Origin: Torreya grandis
Taxonomy: Eukaryota > Streptophyta > Pinopsida > Cupressales > Taxaceae
Direction: 5' to 3'
Length of the DNA stretch: 64,000 nt
Assembly: GCA_037957365.1 (NCBI GenBank)
Contig: JARHVA010004804.1
Span: 1,365,717 to 1,429,716, forward strand
A model generated the notes under the pieces. It was not told the DNA's origin and searched no databases. It was given only the letters and a program-made list of their open reading frames with translations. Made by a program: the position numbers and the translations under genes. Of the stretch, positions 1 through 14,229 are shown in pieces (position 1 is the stretch's first letter; every line of letters begins with the position of its first letter).

Positions 1-2045
1 TTCCTCACTAGATGAGTGAGGATGCCAAGCATGCTTCTTCTTGGATGGGGTGTTATATGACTCTTCATTTCTCTTTTCTCTTTGTACATCATCCAATGGA
101 GTTATCTCCCATACATTCTCAAAGTAGGTAAGGTTCTCTTGAACCTTGAATCATGCTTATAAAATATTGTCCCCTCATTTTCTTATGACAAATTTATGTG
201 TCCATGCATGGGACAACTTATTGGAAGTTAATATCTCTTTGAAGGATCTCATCATCCTTCTCAATGGTCATAATGTCTTCAAACTCTTCAAAGGGCATTG
301 TATCATGACCATGTGTAAGTGTTACTCACATTCTTCTTGGAATTTGGTGAAGGTAGATTCATAGGAGGTTATTGAATCAAACTTCAAATCATCTTCAAAA
401 AAACCAAGACCATCATATATTTCTCAATGATGATCTAAGATCTCTTCATGATGATGCCCCTCAACACATATCTGCTCTCCATCATCTTAGACTTGTGTTT
501 TTATTAGTTTAGTCTTCTTACCTTCCTCGTAATCCTAGAATATTTACATATAAATCTGACATGTGTCCTCCTTTTAAAACACATCTTCTTACTCATCATG
601 GCTAGTCAGCTCCAAAGGATTTTTAGGTTATTTGAGGGCTTCAAATTCATTGCATATTCTCTCAAGTCTCTTCCATAGATCATCATTCTTTGACTAGTTT
701 GCATCATGAAAAGGAGAAACAAGAAAGACCATTTCTTATTCTTCTTTAAAGTCCAAGAGAACTTCTTTCAAGGAATATTTTCAACACAAGGAGGATCTAC
801 TTCCTTATCTTAACAACCTGCAATCAACCTATCTTCCTCTTCAATCGAATCTGATATTTCAATCTCATCTTCCCTCTAGGTGATGTCAAGATTAGGCCTT
901 TCAAAAATAGGAAGCTTGGCCAAAGGGGATTCCCAAGTAACAATGCAATTCTCAACATTGGGAGGATAACCTTAATTAGTTAGAAGGGGTGGAAAGGTGG
1001 TTTTAATGGTGGGAGAGATTTTAATGGTTTCAATTTTCTCTTCCCTAATAAATTTTCCATCTAAGCATGATTTGTTCCTTTCTTCATGAGCTACCACCAC
1101 CTCTTTCCATCTTGGGAAGGTGGGTTCAAAGGTGTCTTCATGGGGTTGAGGTCTTAGTGAAGGAGTGAATGATATATTTAGGAAAATTGAAGTATCTTTG
1201 GGGTTGGAAACTTGGGGAAGTGGGCTTTGGGAGTTTACCTTTAAATGCCATGATGGATTGTCTCAAAACTTGATTGGCCAATTCAATCTCTCCTTCAAGA
1301 TGAGCTTCAAAAGCTAAAACTTATTTTTAACTATGTCCTTTAAATGTACCAACCTGATTCACCATGATATCCTCCTTCCCTTGGCTACTTTATTGAATGG
1401 GTTTTCAAGAGGAGATGTTTGGGTATTGGGTAATGGATAAATAATCTGGGACACTTTGAGGCAGCCAAGATGGAGTTGGTTCATAAGCTCTCAATCTCTC
1501 CTCTAGATGGAAAATTAGGCCACAAACATCAAGTATCTCATAGGTAATATATGGCCAATTATCCCCCTTTATAAGTATCCACTCCCTTTTGAGTTGTTTC
1601 AAAGCATTTCTTACACTCCTAATACAAACACTAGGAATGACTTGGCCATCTCCAAATCTAGTGTCAAGGTCTAACTGAACTTTTTTAAAACTAGTAATAG
1701 TATGATTTGGATATGGACCAGGTGTAATATGTGGAGTAAAATATGGGGATGACTGATTATAGGAAATATAAGGCTCATGACAGGGTTGAAAAAGGACTTT
1801 TTCACAATTAGGATTGATAGGCAAAGTAGGGTAAGTTTTACCCACTTGTGTTTGGATAAATTCAACATCAAGGTAATTCATGACTTGTGAGAAGTATGTA
1901 GAGAAAGAAAACCCTTAAATAATAATACAAAATATACTTAGCCAATAGATTCATATGTGGATTTACCATTGGTGTTTATCAAACTTGCCTCCAAAAGCTG
2001 GTATCTTGAGAAGAACACCAAAACTTCTAAAGGAATGTAACTCTT
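1..2045 (-). mobile_element. Internal region of a LARD-like LTR element, entering from the left edge
   Basis: Read on the minus strand, this lies directly downstream of a primer-binding site at 2046-2063 and carries remnants of the same unrecognised internal protein found in the plus-strand arrays further right. It contains the 158-codon frame at 1405-1881 and, around 739-962, an acidic stretch (EDEIEIS followed by Glu/Asp-rich sequence) that resembles the acidic part of the family 1 protein (EDEIVVIS). No protease, reverse transcriptase or integrase motif is visible. The element continues off the window, so its 3' LTR is unseen. The assignment is inference from eye alignment. Confidence 0.6.
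1405..1881 (-). pseudogene. Open fragment of the LARD internal protein (Pro/Tyr-rich start, basic module)
   Basis: This 158-codon open frame is the longest in the window. Residues 30-60 are rich in Pro, Tyr, His and Thr. Residues 85-130 contain VIPSVCIRSVRNAL then KQLKREW and GDNWPY, ending in EERLRAYE. The same order occurs in family 1 near 34830-35040: VIPIHVIKEARNSL, then VKNRW and GEKWEFFE, then QRLESVL. The match is by eye but keeps the order and spacing of the Arg-Asn-x-Leu, Lys/Arg-x-Trp and Arg-Leu positions. The ORF starts about 165 nt after the primer-binding site, as expected for the first protein of a retroelement. No known domain was recognised; a gag-derived protein is plausible. 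It is a fragment because recognisable downstream sequence is broken by stops. Confidence 0.5.
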
Positions 2046-2063
2046 ATTCCACTAGGCATGCAA
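2046..2063 (-). promoter_or_regulatory. Candidate tRNA primer-binding site
   Basis: The minus strand reads GCATGCCTAGTGGAAT after a run of T. This aligns with the family 2 site TGGCATGCCAAGTGGGAC at 51575 and the family 1 sites at 34411, 41262 and 63784. It marks the end of a minus-strand 5' LTR lying to its right. The LTR side ends in GTGACAACA, an acceptable CA terminus. Confidence 0.55.
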
Positions 2064-2065
2064 AA

Positions 2066-5023
2066 AACTGTTGTCACTTGAACTTTCACCCAATGAGGAT
2101 ATGGTAAAAGCTTTTTATCATTAAAGTGAGATAATGGTACCAAATCAGGGTTGTGGGTATCCCTATTTGGAGGTGGATCTCTAGGTTAGGGGCTAGCTCC
2201 CCTTGATGCATCACTAAAGCATATATCCTACTACTAACACTTAGGGGATTAAAAAAGGTTAAGATAACATGAAAATTAAGCCTAATATATGGGGGTGATA
2301 CACTAAATGTCTTCTCTACTCACACTCTTTGACATGCACTTGGAATTAAGAATAAGTTACATAAACACTTCACTCAACATCAACTCTCTCTCTTACATCA
2401 ATGCTTCAACATGGGGTCTTGGAGATAGCATAGGTTAGGAAAACTTAGGAAATAGGCATTATAATACACTATATTTAATGAGATATTAACTATACCTAAA
2501 ACCTTACTTGAAACTTCTTTTTAAACTAAAATAAAAAGATCATAGCACACTAGGTACTAATAGGAGTAACATGTGAAGGTAAATAGATATCACACTTGCA
2601 CAAGACTAAACACTATCATGTACACTTAGTGAAATATTTGAATGAGTTAAAATTAATTTTATTTATTGATTCAAGTCAAAAAATTGGTAGGGATTCACCC
2701 TACCCAAGTGGAGATATGCATACAATATCCAAGAAGGCTCAATTTATAGAAGATATGAAAGGAGAGAGAGAAGGGGAATTTAAGACTCACTTGGACATCC
2801 ATAAATAAAGTGAAGATAAATTAAAATGAATGAGAAATAGGTATAAATTGATCCATGTCATGTAAGGAGTTACAAATTTCATCTCTAATCATCCAAGACC
2901 TACAAGGTGGTCAATAAACTCCTTTTTATGCATAGAAAACTACCCTTCATGATTGGCCTTGCAAAACTACCCTAACTCTACAAATGATCAAGTTTTATTA
3001 TGGATATGAGTATTAAGGGTTACTAAAAAACCTTCACATTCATTTGAGAGGCTCCTGATCCTCCCTATCATTCTAGGCATGCATGATCATACTTGGCTTT
3101 CCTAAAATAGCACTTTTCCCTTCACCTCTCACACTTGGCACCTAAAATCTCTTCAAAACTGAAATATGATCGATATAATAAGAGGAATGACATTTTTCCA
3201 AAGTTTTTATGTCATTATTTACATTAAATAATCCTTAAAAGGCTTTCTAAATGAATATTCACCATTTTATCTAAGTCTTCCCTAGTTGGCTCACTAGACT
3301 AGCTAAAATGAGATTCTAGTAGGCACATTTATGAGTTTATATACCTTATATAATGACCATGGTGACTTATAAAATGTCCTAATATTTCCTCAAAAAGTGA
3401 TTTGGTCTCCTGAAATTTCACCATGCCTGCTCAATACAAAAAATGGTCAAACTAAGCCATATTTTCCCCTATTTTATATAGTTACATACAATCCAATACC
3501 ATGGATGTGATCCTCATTAATTTTTAAACAAATTATATTTTTAAATCATGGTCAAATTCATCAATTTGGAGGTACTTCTAGCTTGATTTCTACCATCGAT
3601 CACAAAATAGGGTTTAAGAGGGTTTTGGAGTGATTAGCCCTCTTAGACTTTATTCATAAAGGTTTAACATTGAAATTATGATCAAATGCCACTTTTGGAT
3701 TCTTAAGTACCTCTAAAACTTCCTTAAACATATCTGTGTCCCATATAAAGTCTCATGAAAGATATGAGCATTTCAAGATGACCATTCAAGCTCCATTTTT
3801 GCATTCTGGGAGGTCTGTGAACGTTTTAGGCTAAAACATGGCTTCTTGGAGAGTATTATTTCAAAAAAATAGTTAAAACACATGTATATTCATCCCATAA
3901 ACATTTTTCAACCATTTTAATATCTCCTTAATATCTAAAAATGAAACCTTACCCCTATTTGGCCTTAGGCCTAGACCTTGCTAATAGGTCTACCTATCAT
4001 TTGAGACTCAATCTGACCCTTCAATAGTTTCCTCTACCTCTTGATATATTAAACATCTCTAACATAACCATTAAATCATTAATTAACCAAGTGGAAAACA
4101 TATACAAGGACAAAAATGCACATGACCCTTAGTTTCGCTTCTAGGCCCAAGGGTTTCTCTCCCACATGACTGCAAACCTCCTTGTGTATGGTACCATGTT
4201 TTCTTACAAGGATTATAGAAAGTTATTTTAGATTTTTTTAGGTTTCATACATATTCTTCAATCATTATTTTATCTGTTATTTCCTTTTGGTTCATCATTT
4301 CACCACTTTTCCCAAAACTACTATCTCCATGCAAGGTAAAACTACCCCTACTATGAGATAAAATAGAGAGGGTTTTCACTATTTACCTTGGAAAATTGGT
4401 GATTATATAATATTATATGACTCCTAATGATAATCTAAAAAAAAATTAGTTTCTAACTCCAAGTTTTGATCACCTAACTATCACTATTTCTAAGATAGAC
4501 CTTCTCTAGGTAGGATGTATGCAGGGTAGGCAAGGTAAGCAGGGTTTGGAGATTTTAAGGGTTGATTTGAGCTTGTTTATAACATTTAGTTATTATATAT
4601 TCCTAAAATAACCTATTTAAACCATATATATCCTATTTTCCCTTCAAACACCTCCCATCCTTAGGAAACATAGGCTAGGTCTTTGATTGTTTATAAGGGG
4701 AAATCATTATTTTAGGCTTGGTTGTAGGTGATTTTGAGTTTGATTTGGGCCATAGGAATACAATAAATACCCTATATGATATTAAAAATATCACATGGGT
4801 GGTAATATAAACATTTTTATAATCCAATCTCACTCTCTTACATCCATGTACCTTTCATTCCCAAGATTAGGCACCTGCCTGTTAAGGAGTAAGACACTCC
4901 ATTAACATGTCTATAGGTCTTGGTTTGAGCTTAAGTTGATGATTTTAGACATTATTTCAATGTTTCCTTAGGTCATAAACCATATTCATGATTTGTATTC
5001 ACCTATAATCCTTTAAACCAACA
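2066..5023 (-). repeat. LTR of the left-edge array (outer boundary tentative)
   Basis: The end next to the primer-binding site is well supported. The first 400 nt, read on the minus strand, match the last part of family 1 LTRs: GTGTATCACCC, a stretch with CACCTCCAAATAGGG, and a short leader before the PBS. The outer end is placed at 5023 because the minus strand there reads GAAGAAA then TGTTGG, like the family 1 junction CTAGAAA then TGTTGGC. No paired copy confirms it. Nothing coding is visible inside. Confidence 0.35.
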
Positions 5024-7006
5024 TTTCTTCATGTTTATGTCTTTAACTAGTAAGCCACTGCCCTGACTGTAATAGTCACCATTCTGCCCCTATTTAATGG
5101 GTTTTTGGCAACTTTGAGACCTTGAAACTCCATCTTCCACTTATCCTTTTCTTATAAAAATTTTCATAGTTGTTTTAGGTATATATTTCTACAATATTTT
5201 CCAATTTTAATGTCTAGATAACCTTTCAAGTGCATTTAATAAGGCCCTCAAAAATCTTTAAGGCCTATATTTGTAATTTTTAAGGACTGAGAACCCAATA
5301 TGGTCAACTCATCATTTAAAGTGAAAAACTTGCTTTTTATATCATATAAAATTCATAACATGAAAATTATGAACATTTTATATGTTATAGGATCTCAAAT
5401 ATGAATTTCACCATGTTTTCACCATTCATTCTCCGTACAAACCTCTTAAACTCAAACATAAGCTGATTATAAGTGCATATTCTATAGACAAGGTAGTGAA
5501 CAAGGGAATATAGGAAAGTAGCTTTGAAGGAGTGGTAAATTGATATATCACAATGGAATTTAATGAAATAAAATTTCAAACATGAGTCTAAGCACATTGA
5601 AACACTTCATTGAGCTTATTCCATGCTGAGAAAACATAGGTTCCACACCTATGGCTACAAACTTAGAAAACAAGCACAATTTGGAAATATCCTTCAAGGG
5701 AATTAAGAGAGAAGTGTTGGATGATGTAAACACCATTGGAGAGGGAATTTTTTGACCTAAAAACACTTCACCAAATTCACATAGCTCCATGGATTCATAA
5801 AAACAAGAAACAGATGCACAATCATACCCCTCTCGAATACAAGTTCATAAAAAACTATTTAGAGTGTAAGTGATTGTTCATGAAGGAGGAAAAACTAATT
5901 TGAGATTTATTATTATGGATGTGAATTTCATTCATATTAATATCCACCTGTAGAAGCATTCTTCTTGACTCCACTTGTATGGCCCATAGTGAGTGCTTAA
6001 ACTTTCCCTTAGCTTGTTAATGGAAAAAGAAGAGAAATGAGCTGAAGATGAATTTTTTTATGAAATATATGAAATAAAAATATGGAGATGACCTATGGGG
6101 AGATGAAGAGTCACACCATCATGTTTTTATCTACAATGGAACATGAGAAGTCTGTACAAGTGTTAGAAATGGCCTATTTTTTAGGGAAAATTGTCATTTG
6201 GCTGATGAAACTAACTTGTAACTACTTATTGACATGATCCTAACATCATTTGACCTTCTCCACGTTCTCATACACCTTGGTGACACATATTTTAACTTAA
6301 AAGTCCTTAAAAGTCATTTAATTAAGATAAAAAGGTGGCCAAATGACCCTTTTAGTATATGAAACCAAGCAATTGGTCAATTTATGACTTGAAGACACCT
6401 TGAAACCTATAAAAGACAATTTTAGGAGATTTACAAAATAAATTGAGCCTTTTACTAAGTTTGACTATGGTTGACCAATGTTAACCTTGGTTGACTAGGT
6501 CATTTCAAGGAAGATGATCTTCAACCAAGACTAGGGAAAGGCTAAGTGAGATAATAGACCAAATTGACACCCTATAAGACACATGGGAACCTTCTTAAAA
6601 AGTTAAAAATAGTAGGGGTTGGCCTCATTTGACTATAATTCAAATCTGGTCAACAAGAATGATATAGGATTATCTCAGACAAATTTGACAAAGTTAAGGC
6701 ACAATGTTGACCCTATTAAGACTATGGGACACATACAAGACCCTAGTATACCCCTATATAGGTTTTAAACTATAGGGTGTTGACCTAGTTTGATTTTTGA
6801 TCAAAATGGCTAAAAAATAATTCAATAAAATCAAAAGGAATACTTCTTATAACTAACTTGGTTTTGATTTTTGGCATGAAAATTGCACTAATTTTCTACC
6901 AAGATGTCTATGCCCTTGTGAAATCACAAGATTTTGAGTACTTGAGTGATGTCTCTATTAAAAATTGCTAAAATTAGCACCAATCTCTAGCAATATTATA
7001 AATTTT
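5024..7006 (-). mobile_element. Presumed internal remnant between two LTRs
   Basis: This stretch lies between a primer-binding site at 7007-7024 and the tentative LTR start at 5023, so by position it is the internal region of one array unit. Short open frames exist near 5385-5790, but none shows gag, protease or pol motifs. If the boundary at 5023 is wrong, this is simply unassigned repeat DNA. Confidence 0.3.
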
Positions 7007-7024
7007 GGTCCCATTAGTATGCCA
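7007..7024 (-). promoter_or_regulatory. Candidate tRNA primer-binding site
   Basis: The minus strand reads TGGCATACTAATGGGACC, preceded by AATAATAGTTTC. It matches the site at 51575-51592 at about 13 of 18 positions and has the initial TGG expected for pairing with a tRNA CCA end. LTR-like sequence lies to its right: the stretch 7040-7150 resembles the pre-PBS part of the LTR ending at 17156 (shared AATGGGATCA.C.CCAAG). Confidence 0.65.
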
Positions 7025-7025
7025 G

Positions 7026-10000
7026 AAACTATTATTACTTTCAGTTATACCTTGAGGAAGGTCTTCAAGATTCTTCACCCAATTGACACAATGGGATCAC
7101 CTCCAAGTTATGGGTGACCTATAATGGAAGTAAACCTCTATATAGGGTTGGTTACCTTGATGAGTAACCTTCATCCTCAACTACAACACTTATTTATAAT
7201 GAAAAAGAGAGAGACATAACTACTTCTTATACTTGTAAGACTAACTATGGAATGATGCACCAAAATTGAATACCTCAACTTGCTTAGATGCACACAAAAT
7301 GATCTCAAAGAACACTCACACATAGACAACTCATAATACACCAATTAATCTTGAACATAATTATTTTTCAAAAATGATTAAACTTATAATAATACCTAAA
7401 AGGATGACCACTTATCTTAGGAAGTTCAAATGACATTCATCATAGCTATGAATTGCATAAACTCTATGAGATAAACTACAACCTATACAATATAAATTTT
7501 CCTACATAAATGTGCAAAAAATTAAACATAAATTAGGGATAGACTATAATTATCACAATTTTACATCAATAATTCATCAATTTCACACAATAACATAGCA
7601 TACAAGAAGGTAAAATTAATCGTTTATTGCTCAAGAAGATGTTTATAAGTCTAAAATTTGGCAGGTTGAGCCACAACCAGTGAGAGGTACATAAATTACT
7701 TGTAAATTTCAATTACATATGGGAAAGGATATTTTAGTGAGGTGAAAAGCATGTAAGCTTGTCATCAATGCCCTCATTAAGGATGAAATCTAAAAAATAG
7801 TTGAAGTTTGACTTCAAAAGACATGTTTTTTAGTTCTCCAATGTACTAAAAATTGCTTGAAGGTATTAAATTTTGGATGGGGCATATAAGTCCTTTTTTA
7901 GGCTTGAAATTGTCAAAGGTCAATAAAATTTGACCTATTTTGGAGGAGAGTTATATTTTAGACTTCTTCATTGTCTTTAATTTCTTATTAGATACTCTCA
8001 CCCTTGGATTTAGGTCCTTAAATCTTGACTTAGCCTTCAACCAACTTATCCAATCTTTCATGATGAATATCCACCTTGTGAGGGGATTTTGAATACTTCT
8101 TGTTGTTAATTTGATTTTTTCTCCTTGATTTTGGTTTAGAGGGGAAAAATGTTCTTCTTGAGATGCTTGAGCAGTCCTTACAACCTTGAATCTTTCTTGA
8201 AACTACATTTGATTACTCATAACTCCTCATAATAATGTATAACTAAATTATTAATATTATTAAAATGTTTTAGGTCTTATATTTAATGGAAATGTGATGG
8301 TGAATTAATAATTCACAATTTTAGCTCCACATTTGATGATCTTCTTAACTATGTTCACCCTCTTATCTTGTATTAAAAGTTACATGAACATATTTTAAGA
8401 CCTTAAAAAATCCAATTTAAAGTTATATAATGAAACATATAACTTATGTCAGCTAATTTAAGGCTTCTCATAATGTCCTTCATGGCTCTTAAGGATGACT
8501 TAGTTTAAATTTATAGGTATGAGATCCAGTAGTGTTTGAGAATCTCCTCATAGATATCTCTTTTCTTGATTTCAACACATACATATTATATATTTGAATT
8601 ATTATATGATTAAATTACTTCATTATCCATTTTATTAATCTCCTATTTTTCTAAACCAAGGTTTATTAGCTTACATGCAAACTCAATGGACTGGCATTTT
8701 CAAGACAATCTCCATGATAGCCCAATTAGGCTTCCCAACAAGACTTACCTAAACCTTATGAGTTATAAATCCTTAATTAATGGCCTATAAATGTTTTAAA
8801 TTATTTATTACATTTATATAACCTTATATCACAAACACACAAAGTTTCAAGGCATTTGGATCAATAGAACTTGTGTTATAGCACTTTTAGCCTTCCTAAG
8901 AACTAGTTTTTAACACTATTACATGTGCAGGACTATAATTTTAAGTTTGATATATCCTTAGGTACTTTATGTAAATTATACCACTAAAAAAATTTATAAA
9001 ATATTTCCCCCACCTTTAATTCAAGTCTCACATGGTTTGGATCTCTAAAACTCAAATTATTCTCTTTTTTGTGCACGTTTAATCTCTTAGGGCTACAAAC
9101 ATTCTGATTTAGTAAAAAATTATATTTTGAGCTATACATGGTATAAATATATCATTAATTTTGTATAATAATTTTATGTAACACTTATATATCTTTCAAT
9201 CATTTAAAGTGCATGTTCAATTGGAAAAACACTCTTAAAATGCATTTTCAGGTCTTTAGGCCTATAGGTGCTCATTACTTATGCATAGTGAATCATCTAG
9301 GTCCATTTTCAGGTATAAAGGAGATTGTAAAATTTCATTTGATTCATTTTTAATCCTTTGAGTTATGATAATTAATCATTAGGTCTGATGATATCTTGAA
9401 ACTTTGAATTTTCCCCTTCACTTGACTATAATTGGTAAACCCTTGTCTTGCTTGCACATTCTAAACTGCAATTGCATTCTCACCTTTGTTGATTCTTGTA
9501 ACTTGGTTGAAGGTTTCTTGAGATCATGGGGAGGGAATAAAAATCATTTTTAATTATTCATAAATCCTCAAAACACTTTAAATTTTCAAATTTATAATTG
9601 TCATGCTCTAAATAGGGATTTGAAGGGTTTTTGAGCAATCTTGCTTCTTATCAATTATTCTTAAAGATCTAGCCCTCTTGTTGAGACTAAGCACCATGAA
9701 ACTAGAGTAAAAAAACCCATTAAACCTTCATATAAATTATTTTTTTCCATGGAACCTCTCCACCAAGATATCACATTAGATTTGAGGGCAATTTTAAGCT
9801 TGAAAATCAAATTTGAGATAGATTTAAGCTATATTAGCATATTACAAGCATTGTTTGAGTCCCTAATAGCTGGAGAATGTCTAAAAAATATATATGGAGT
9901 TTATAAATCCATGAATCATCCTTTAATGTGTTTTTGAGTAATAAAATGTCTTAAAATCTATTGTATATGAATGTATGGCATCTCCAAATCCTTGATTCAA

Positions 10001-13000
10001 GACATGAAACTTGTTCTCCACCTCCACATATGCACCACTCTTCATTAACTTGCAATTTTTCTTTGATTTCATTCACCTACTCCTTAGCATGCTTTATAAT
10101 TTTGAAATATTCAACCAATAAATGGTTATTAAGAATAAAATATAACTATGAATCTCTATGATGTACATACATGCGAGATATTAAAGAAAAATCAACATTA
10201 ATTTTGATAAAAATAACTTAAATTTTGTAAAAGAGTCTTAAAACATACTAAGAGGGCACAATAAATGTTTAAATTTTATAATTATCCTCCTAGACTAAGG
10301 AAAAATATCAATGTTACCTCACTGTGACTTTAATAAGTATATTGACACTAAGGAATGGATGAGAATAATGTGAAAGATCTTATGAAATTAAACATACCAA
10401 ATGACAAAAATAATGGTGACTGAAAAGGTCAACATTTCCTTCATTAGATGTCTATCTATTTCTCTCACAAAATTTATACTCTATGGAACCAAAGTAAGTA
10501 AAGGTTTGTATTTTCCTCTAATACTCATTATATTCCTTTTAATTATCTTATTGCCTTATACTGCAATTTATTTAGCTCAGCATTATTTGTTGTTGTCTTT
10601 TCCCAAATCCCCATCCCATGTTACAACTATGTGATGGTGATGAGTTTCAAGTGGGGAATATGTATACAAATAATATTTTTAAACTTTATCAATTAATAAT
10701 GATTTCTCTCTTATAAGAACCCATAAAATCTCAATCTCTCTAAGTGCATGCCTTAAAAGGGGCACTAGGAAAGGGTTTGGTAGACCTTTGGTGCTTTGCA
10801 AGATTGTTATTCTCTATACCACCACCTAGAACCAATAAAAAACCATCATATACATTTACCTAAGATTTGACACCTAATTCACATTATTTTATAATAAATT
10901 AATCACCCAAAATATCCTTTACCTAAAGAATCCCATTTTCATTAGTTTTTGAATGTATTCGAATGGGTTGACCTAATTTTAGGAATAACACACATTACAA
11001 AATTGAGTCAACCTAGGTCGATTGAGTTTAGGACCTAATGTCTCTATTTTAAAACTAAAAAGGTAAATTGGAACTACTATGTTGGATAAATTTTTAGAAG
11101 GGATTAGGGTCAAATCAAGCTATGTATACCCATCTTTCACCTCATTTCCAATAGAGATAACCATTCATTTGCATTTTTTGTTTATATTTCTGCCATTCTA
11201 CTTTAGGAGTCATTGCTTAGGGTTTCATGATTTTTGGAGGAGAATGTTTATATTGTGAAATATTGATATTAACTAAGAGTTCCTTGGCTATATTATATTC
11301 CATTTTCCATCCTTAACTTATTCAAAAATACACAACAACATCTTTCAAAGCACCATTGACCAAGAGAGAGGTTTAGGCTCGATGGGTTCATCTTTAAGGT
11401 AAGTATTCCTAACTCATACTCTTTTATTTTAGTAAATGGATTTAAATGAATAATGTATAATGAATGTATTATATCTCTTTTCTTAGGATTACCTCTATAT
11501 TGACTTGATTAGAGTTTTAATTTACATGTTTATCATTTATGTTTATCCCCCATTTGTGTTACAAGCTTTAGTAAACACTAGATTAAATTTACTTTATTAT
11601 TGTGTTACCTAGCTAGGGTCATTGTGTGGTATTGTTTGAATAGAGTATTTTTAACCATCTCTATCCATATTATATGATAATATATCCCTTAGGTAGGTTT
11701 AGTGGATCTGTATTGGTCATGAACCTGATTATCTAAGTATCACTAGTGGTATAGTTAGTTGATTTATCTTCTCTAAGTTAGGATTGATTTGTAGATCAAC
11801 TTCACTTTTACTTGCATACAATTTTTTGATTATGAAGGCATATAAATATCATCAATAGGTGTCTTAAAATGTTGATAAACTCCCCAAAGACCTTGTAGAC
11901 ACCATATAAGAATAGAACATAAAAACCATGTGGTTAATCTTGAGAGATACCTAAAAACATATTTCTTGGTTGAGAATGGGCTAAAATTTTATATTTTTGG
12001 CATATTACTTTGTTTGGACACATATTTTTCATGATTGGAAATTGAAATTAGGGTGCATGATTTTGAATACCCTCCCTAAAATTTAAATCTTTTATCAACA
12101 AGCACAAAATCCCTGCATCCCCTCTTTGATGTTCTACATGAAGGTTATTTGGAGCATGCTAGCAATGGAATATGTCAATACCACCATGGGAAATGTTTTG
12201 GGGTAAATTTGAAGGTATATAAGACTGATGTTTGGATTTAAAAACCTTTAAAACCATGGAAACACTTATTAAAACTTGCAACTCCATCATGTAGGCCCAT
12301 AAAATAACATTTACTCATTGAAATTCTAAAGAATGTCATTAGAATTACAAGAAAACCTTGATATCTATTCCTTTTACTCTTGAAAAGGGACTTGGAAACT
12401 TCTCTAATCTTTAAAAATGAAATTTATTAGCCCATATATCATGTATAAATATTGTATGATACCTATTGACTTGTAAAATACTTTTGAAACAATGATCTTC
12501 TCCTCATCATAACATTAAGAAAGCTGCAAATCATGTCTAAAAATCTAGGAGCAAAGGAAACTACATGGATGAAGGCTTTAAGATAGGCAATGGTTTAGAT
12601 CATGGTTTGAATACACAATTCCCACATTGAGAAAATAGAAAAGTCTATTATGAGTTATGAATGAAGGGAAAACCACCAAGTCAAATGCACTTTTTGACCA
12701 TTTGTATGGATTAGAGAGATAGTGAGGAGTCTTCAAATATAAAAAATGATTTTATAATAACTTTAATGTTTCCACTCTTTTATGACCTAAAGACTTAAAA
12801 TAGGACCTTTTAATGTATTTATGACTTTAGTGACTTAATTAAGATATTTTTTAACCTCCTAAATGACTCATAAGTACTTTTTAGACTTTTTTATGTATTC
12901 ATGACCTTATGAGTGCTCTTAAGATCATCTTTGATTTATTTTCCATTGGAAGGTAATGAAAAATATCTATAAAAGACTAACATCGTATTAAAAAATGACC

Positions 13001-13441
13001 CTTGACTCTTTTGATGCATCTTACCCTTGAAAATAATTTCATGTTTATAATCCTCAAATAGGTCTTCATTAGGCCTATATGAGCCTAGGACTAACCTATT
13101 AGAATTTATAATGAGATCATGCATTGATAGGTGTTTTGAGTGCTTCTAAACATGAAAATGAGATTTGACAAGATTGATATGACCTCATATATGACTCTTG
13201 ATACATTATTACATTAAAAACTCATGCAAATAAACCCTCTAAAATTCTAATACCAATCTGACCATCAATGAAAAACAAAATACTTAATAAATCTAAATAA
13301 TTCCTTAGCATACCTATCTTTAGGCTGAAATAGTCATTTTGAAGGTACTTCTAAATTCAAACTCAGTAGTTTTTGTCAAATAATGACCCTCTCTTAGCAT
13401 GTCAAATGTCAAGAGACCAAGGGTTTCTAGAATAGTCAACA
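7026..13441 (-). repeat. Minus-strand LTR, left copy, possibly carrying an insertion
   Basis: Its minus-strand start at 13441 reads TGTTGACTATT, identical to the start of the copy at 21871. The first 1.6 kb (11827-13441) matches 20254-21871 closely, and the PBS-proximal part (7029-7650) matches 17156-17830 more weakly. Between about 9700 and 11826 I could not align it with the right copy. Because this copy is about 6.4 kb against 4.7 kb, an insertion of roughly 1.7 kb is likely there, but its edges are not defined. No gene is visible; open frames near 9749-10634 are short and unsupported. Confidence 0.55.
11827..13441. repeat. 1.6-kb direct repeat, left copy (partner 20254-21871)
   Basis: Both copies begin with TGATYATGRAGGCATATAAA and end with AATAGTCAACA, and align with scattered substitutions and small indels throughout. 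Shared landmarks include the run near 12112/20527 describing a CACAAAATCCCT.CATC string and a CTCTTTTGATGCATCTTACCC string near 13005/21438. They are interpreted as the outer parts of two LTRs on the minus strand. Confidence 0.85.
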
Positions 13442-14229
13442 TTCTGCTAACTTCTATGGGATACTTACCTACTAAGTATGGATCTAATAGCCTTAAAAAT
13501 CCATTGGGCATGAAGTCATATAAGTTTTCTAAAACTCACTTTTGAAAGTACAATTATGGCTACAACATGCTAGACCAACCTAGAATAAATTAAAAAATGC
13601 CTCCAATACACATAACAAAGAATCAAAAAGTAACCACAACTATACAACACAACAACACTTAGAATAATAAAAAAAACACTAATATACTATGTAAAAAACC
13701 TTGAAACAAGGTTTTAAGTGTATCCCATAAATTGGGATAGGAAAAACTTCTCCATTTAACCTAGATCAAAATCAAAACCCCAAAGATATTTCCTACTTCG
13801 CATAATCACATAATCATATGGCTAATAGGGGTGAGTGAAATCTTGTTTTTCATATTGACAACATGACTTAACAACTCTTAAGTATGTGCCTTTGGAAATG
13901 AACACTATCCCATTATCTCCCTCATTGATCACCAGGTTCATTTTCTTATTTTCCAACTAATCTTCTAGGTCAAAAATACTCTCTTGATTAAAAATGCCTT
14001 TGGTAACTCATTATCATTGAGCTTTGTAACCTAATTTTCATGTGCACTTTATAAATTTGACTAATATTTAAAATAAAAATTCCTATTCTTGAAAGAAATG
14101 GGTAGTTTGGAGATCAATATCAACATTTTTCCAACCTACTTGTGTGTTTTGGGTAGTAGGCTTACCATTAGTTTGATAATATAATATTGATCTTGAATGA
14201 TGTATTTTTGCCTATCTAACTAATATATA

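Noticed and set aside
5385..5790. Two adjacent minus-strand frames of 70 and 76 codons
   Set aside because: No motif, no repeat partner and no codon pattern supports them; they are within the length expected by chance in AT-rich DNA.
9749..10634. Three short plus-strand frames
   Set aside because: They are 62-77 codons, without similarity to each other or to any recognised protein, in non-coding repeat DNA.
11380..11420. Exon-intron boundary of a host gene (GGTAAGT)
   Set aside because: There is no open exon on the left nor matching acceptor with a following frame.
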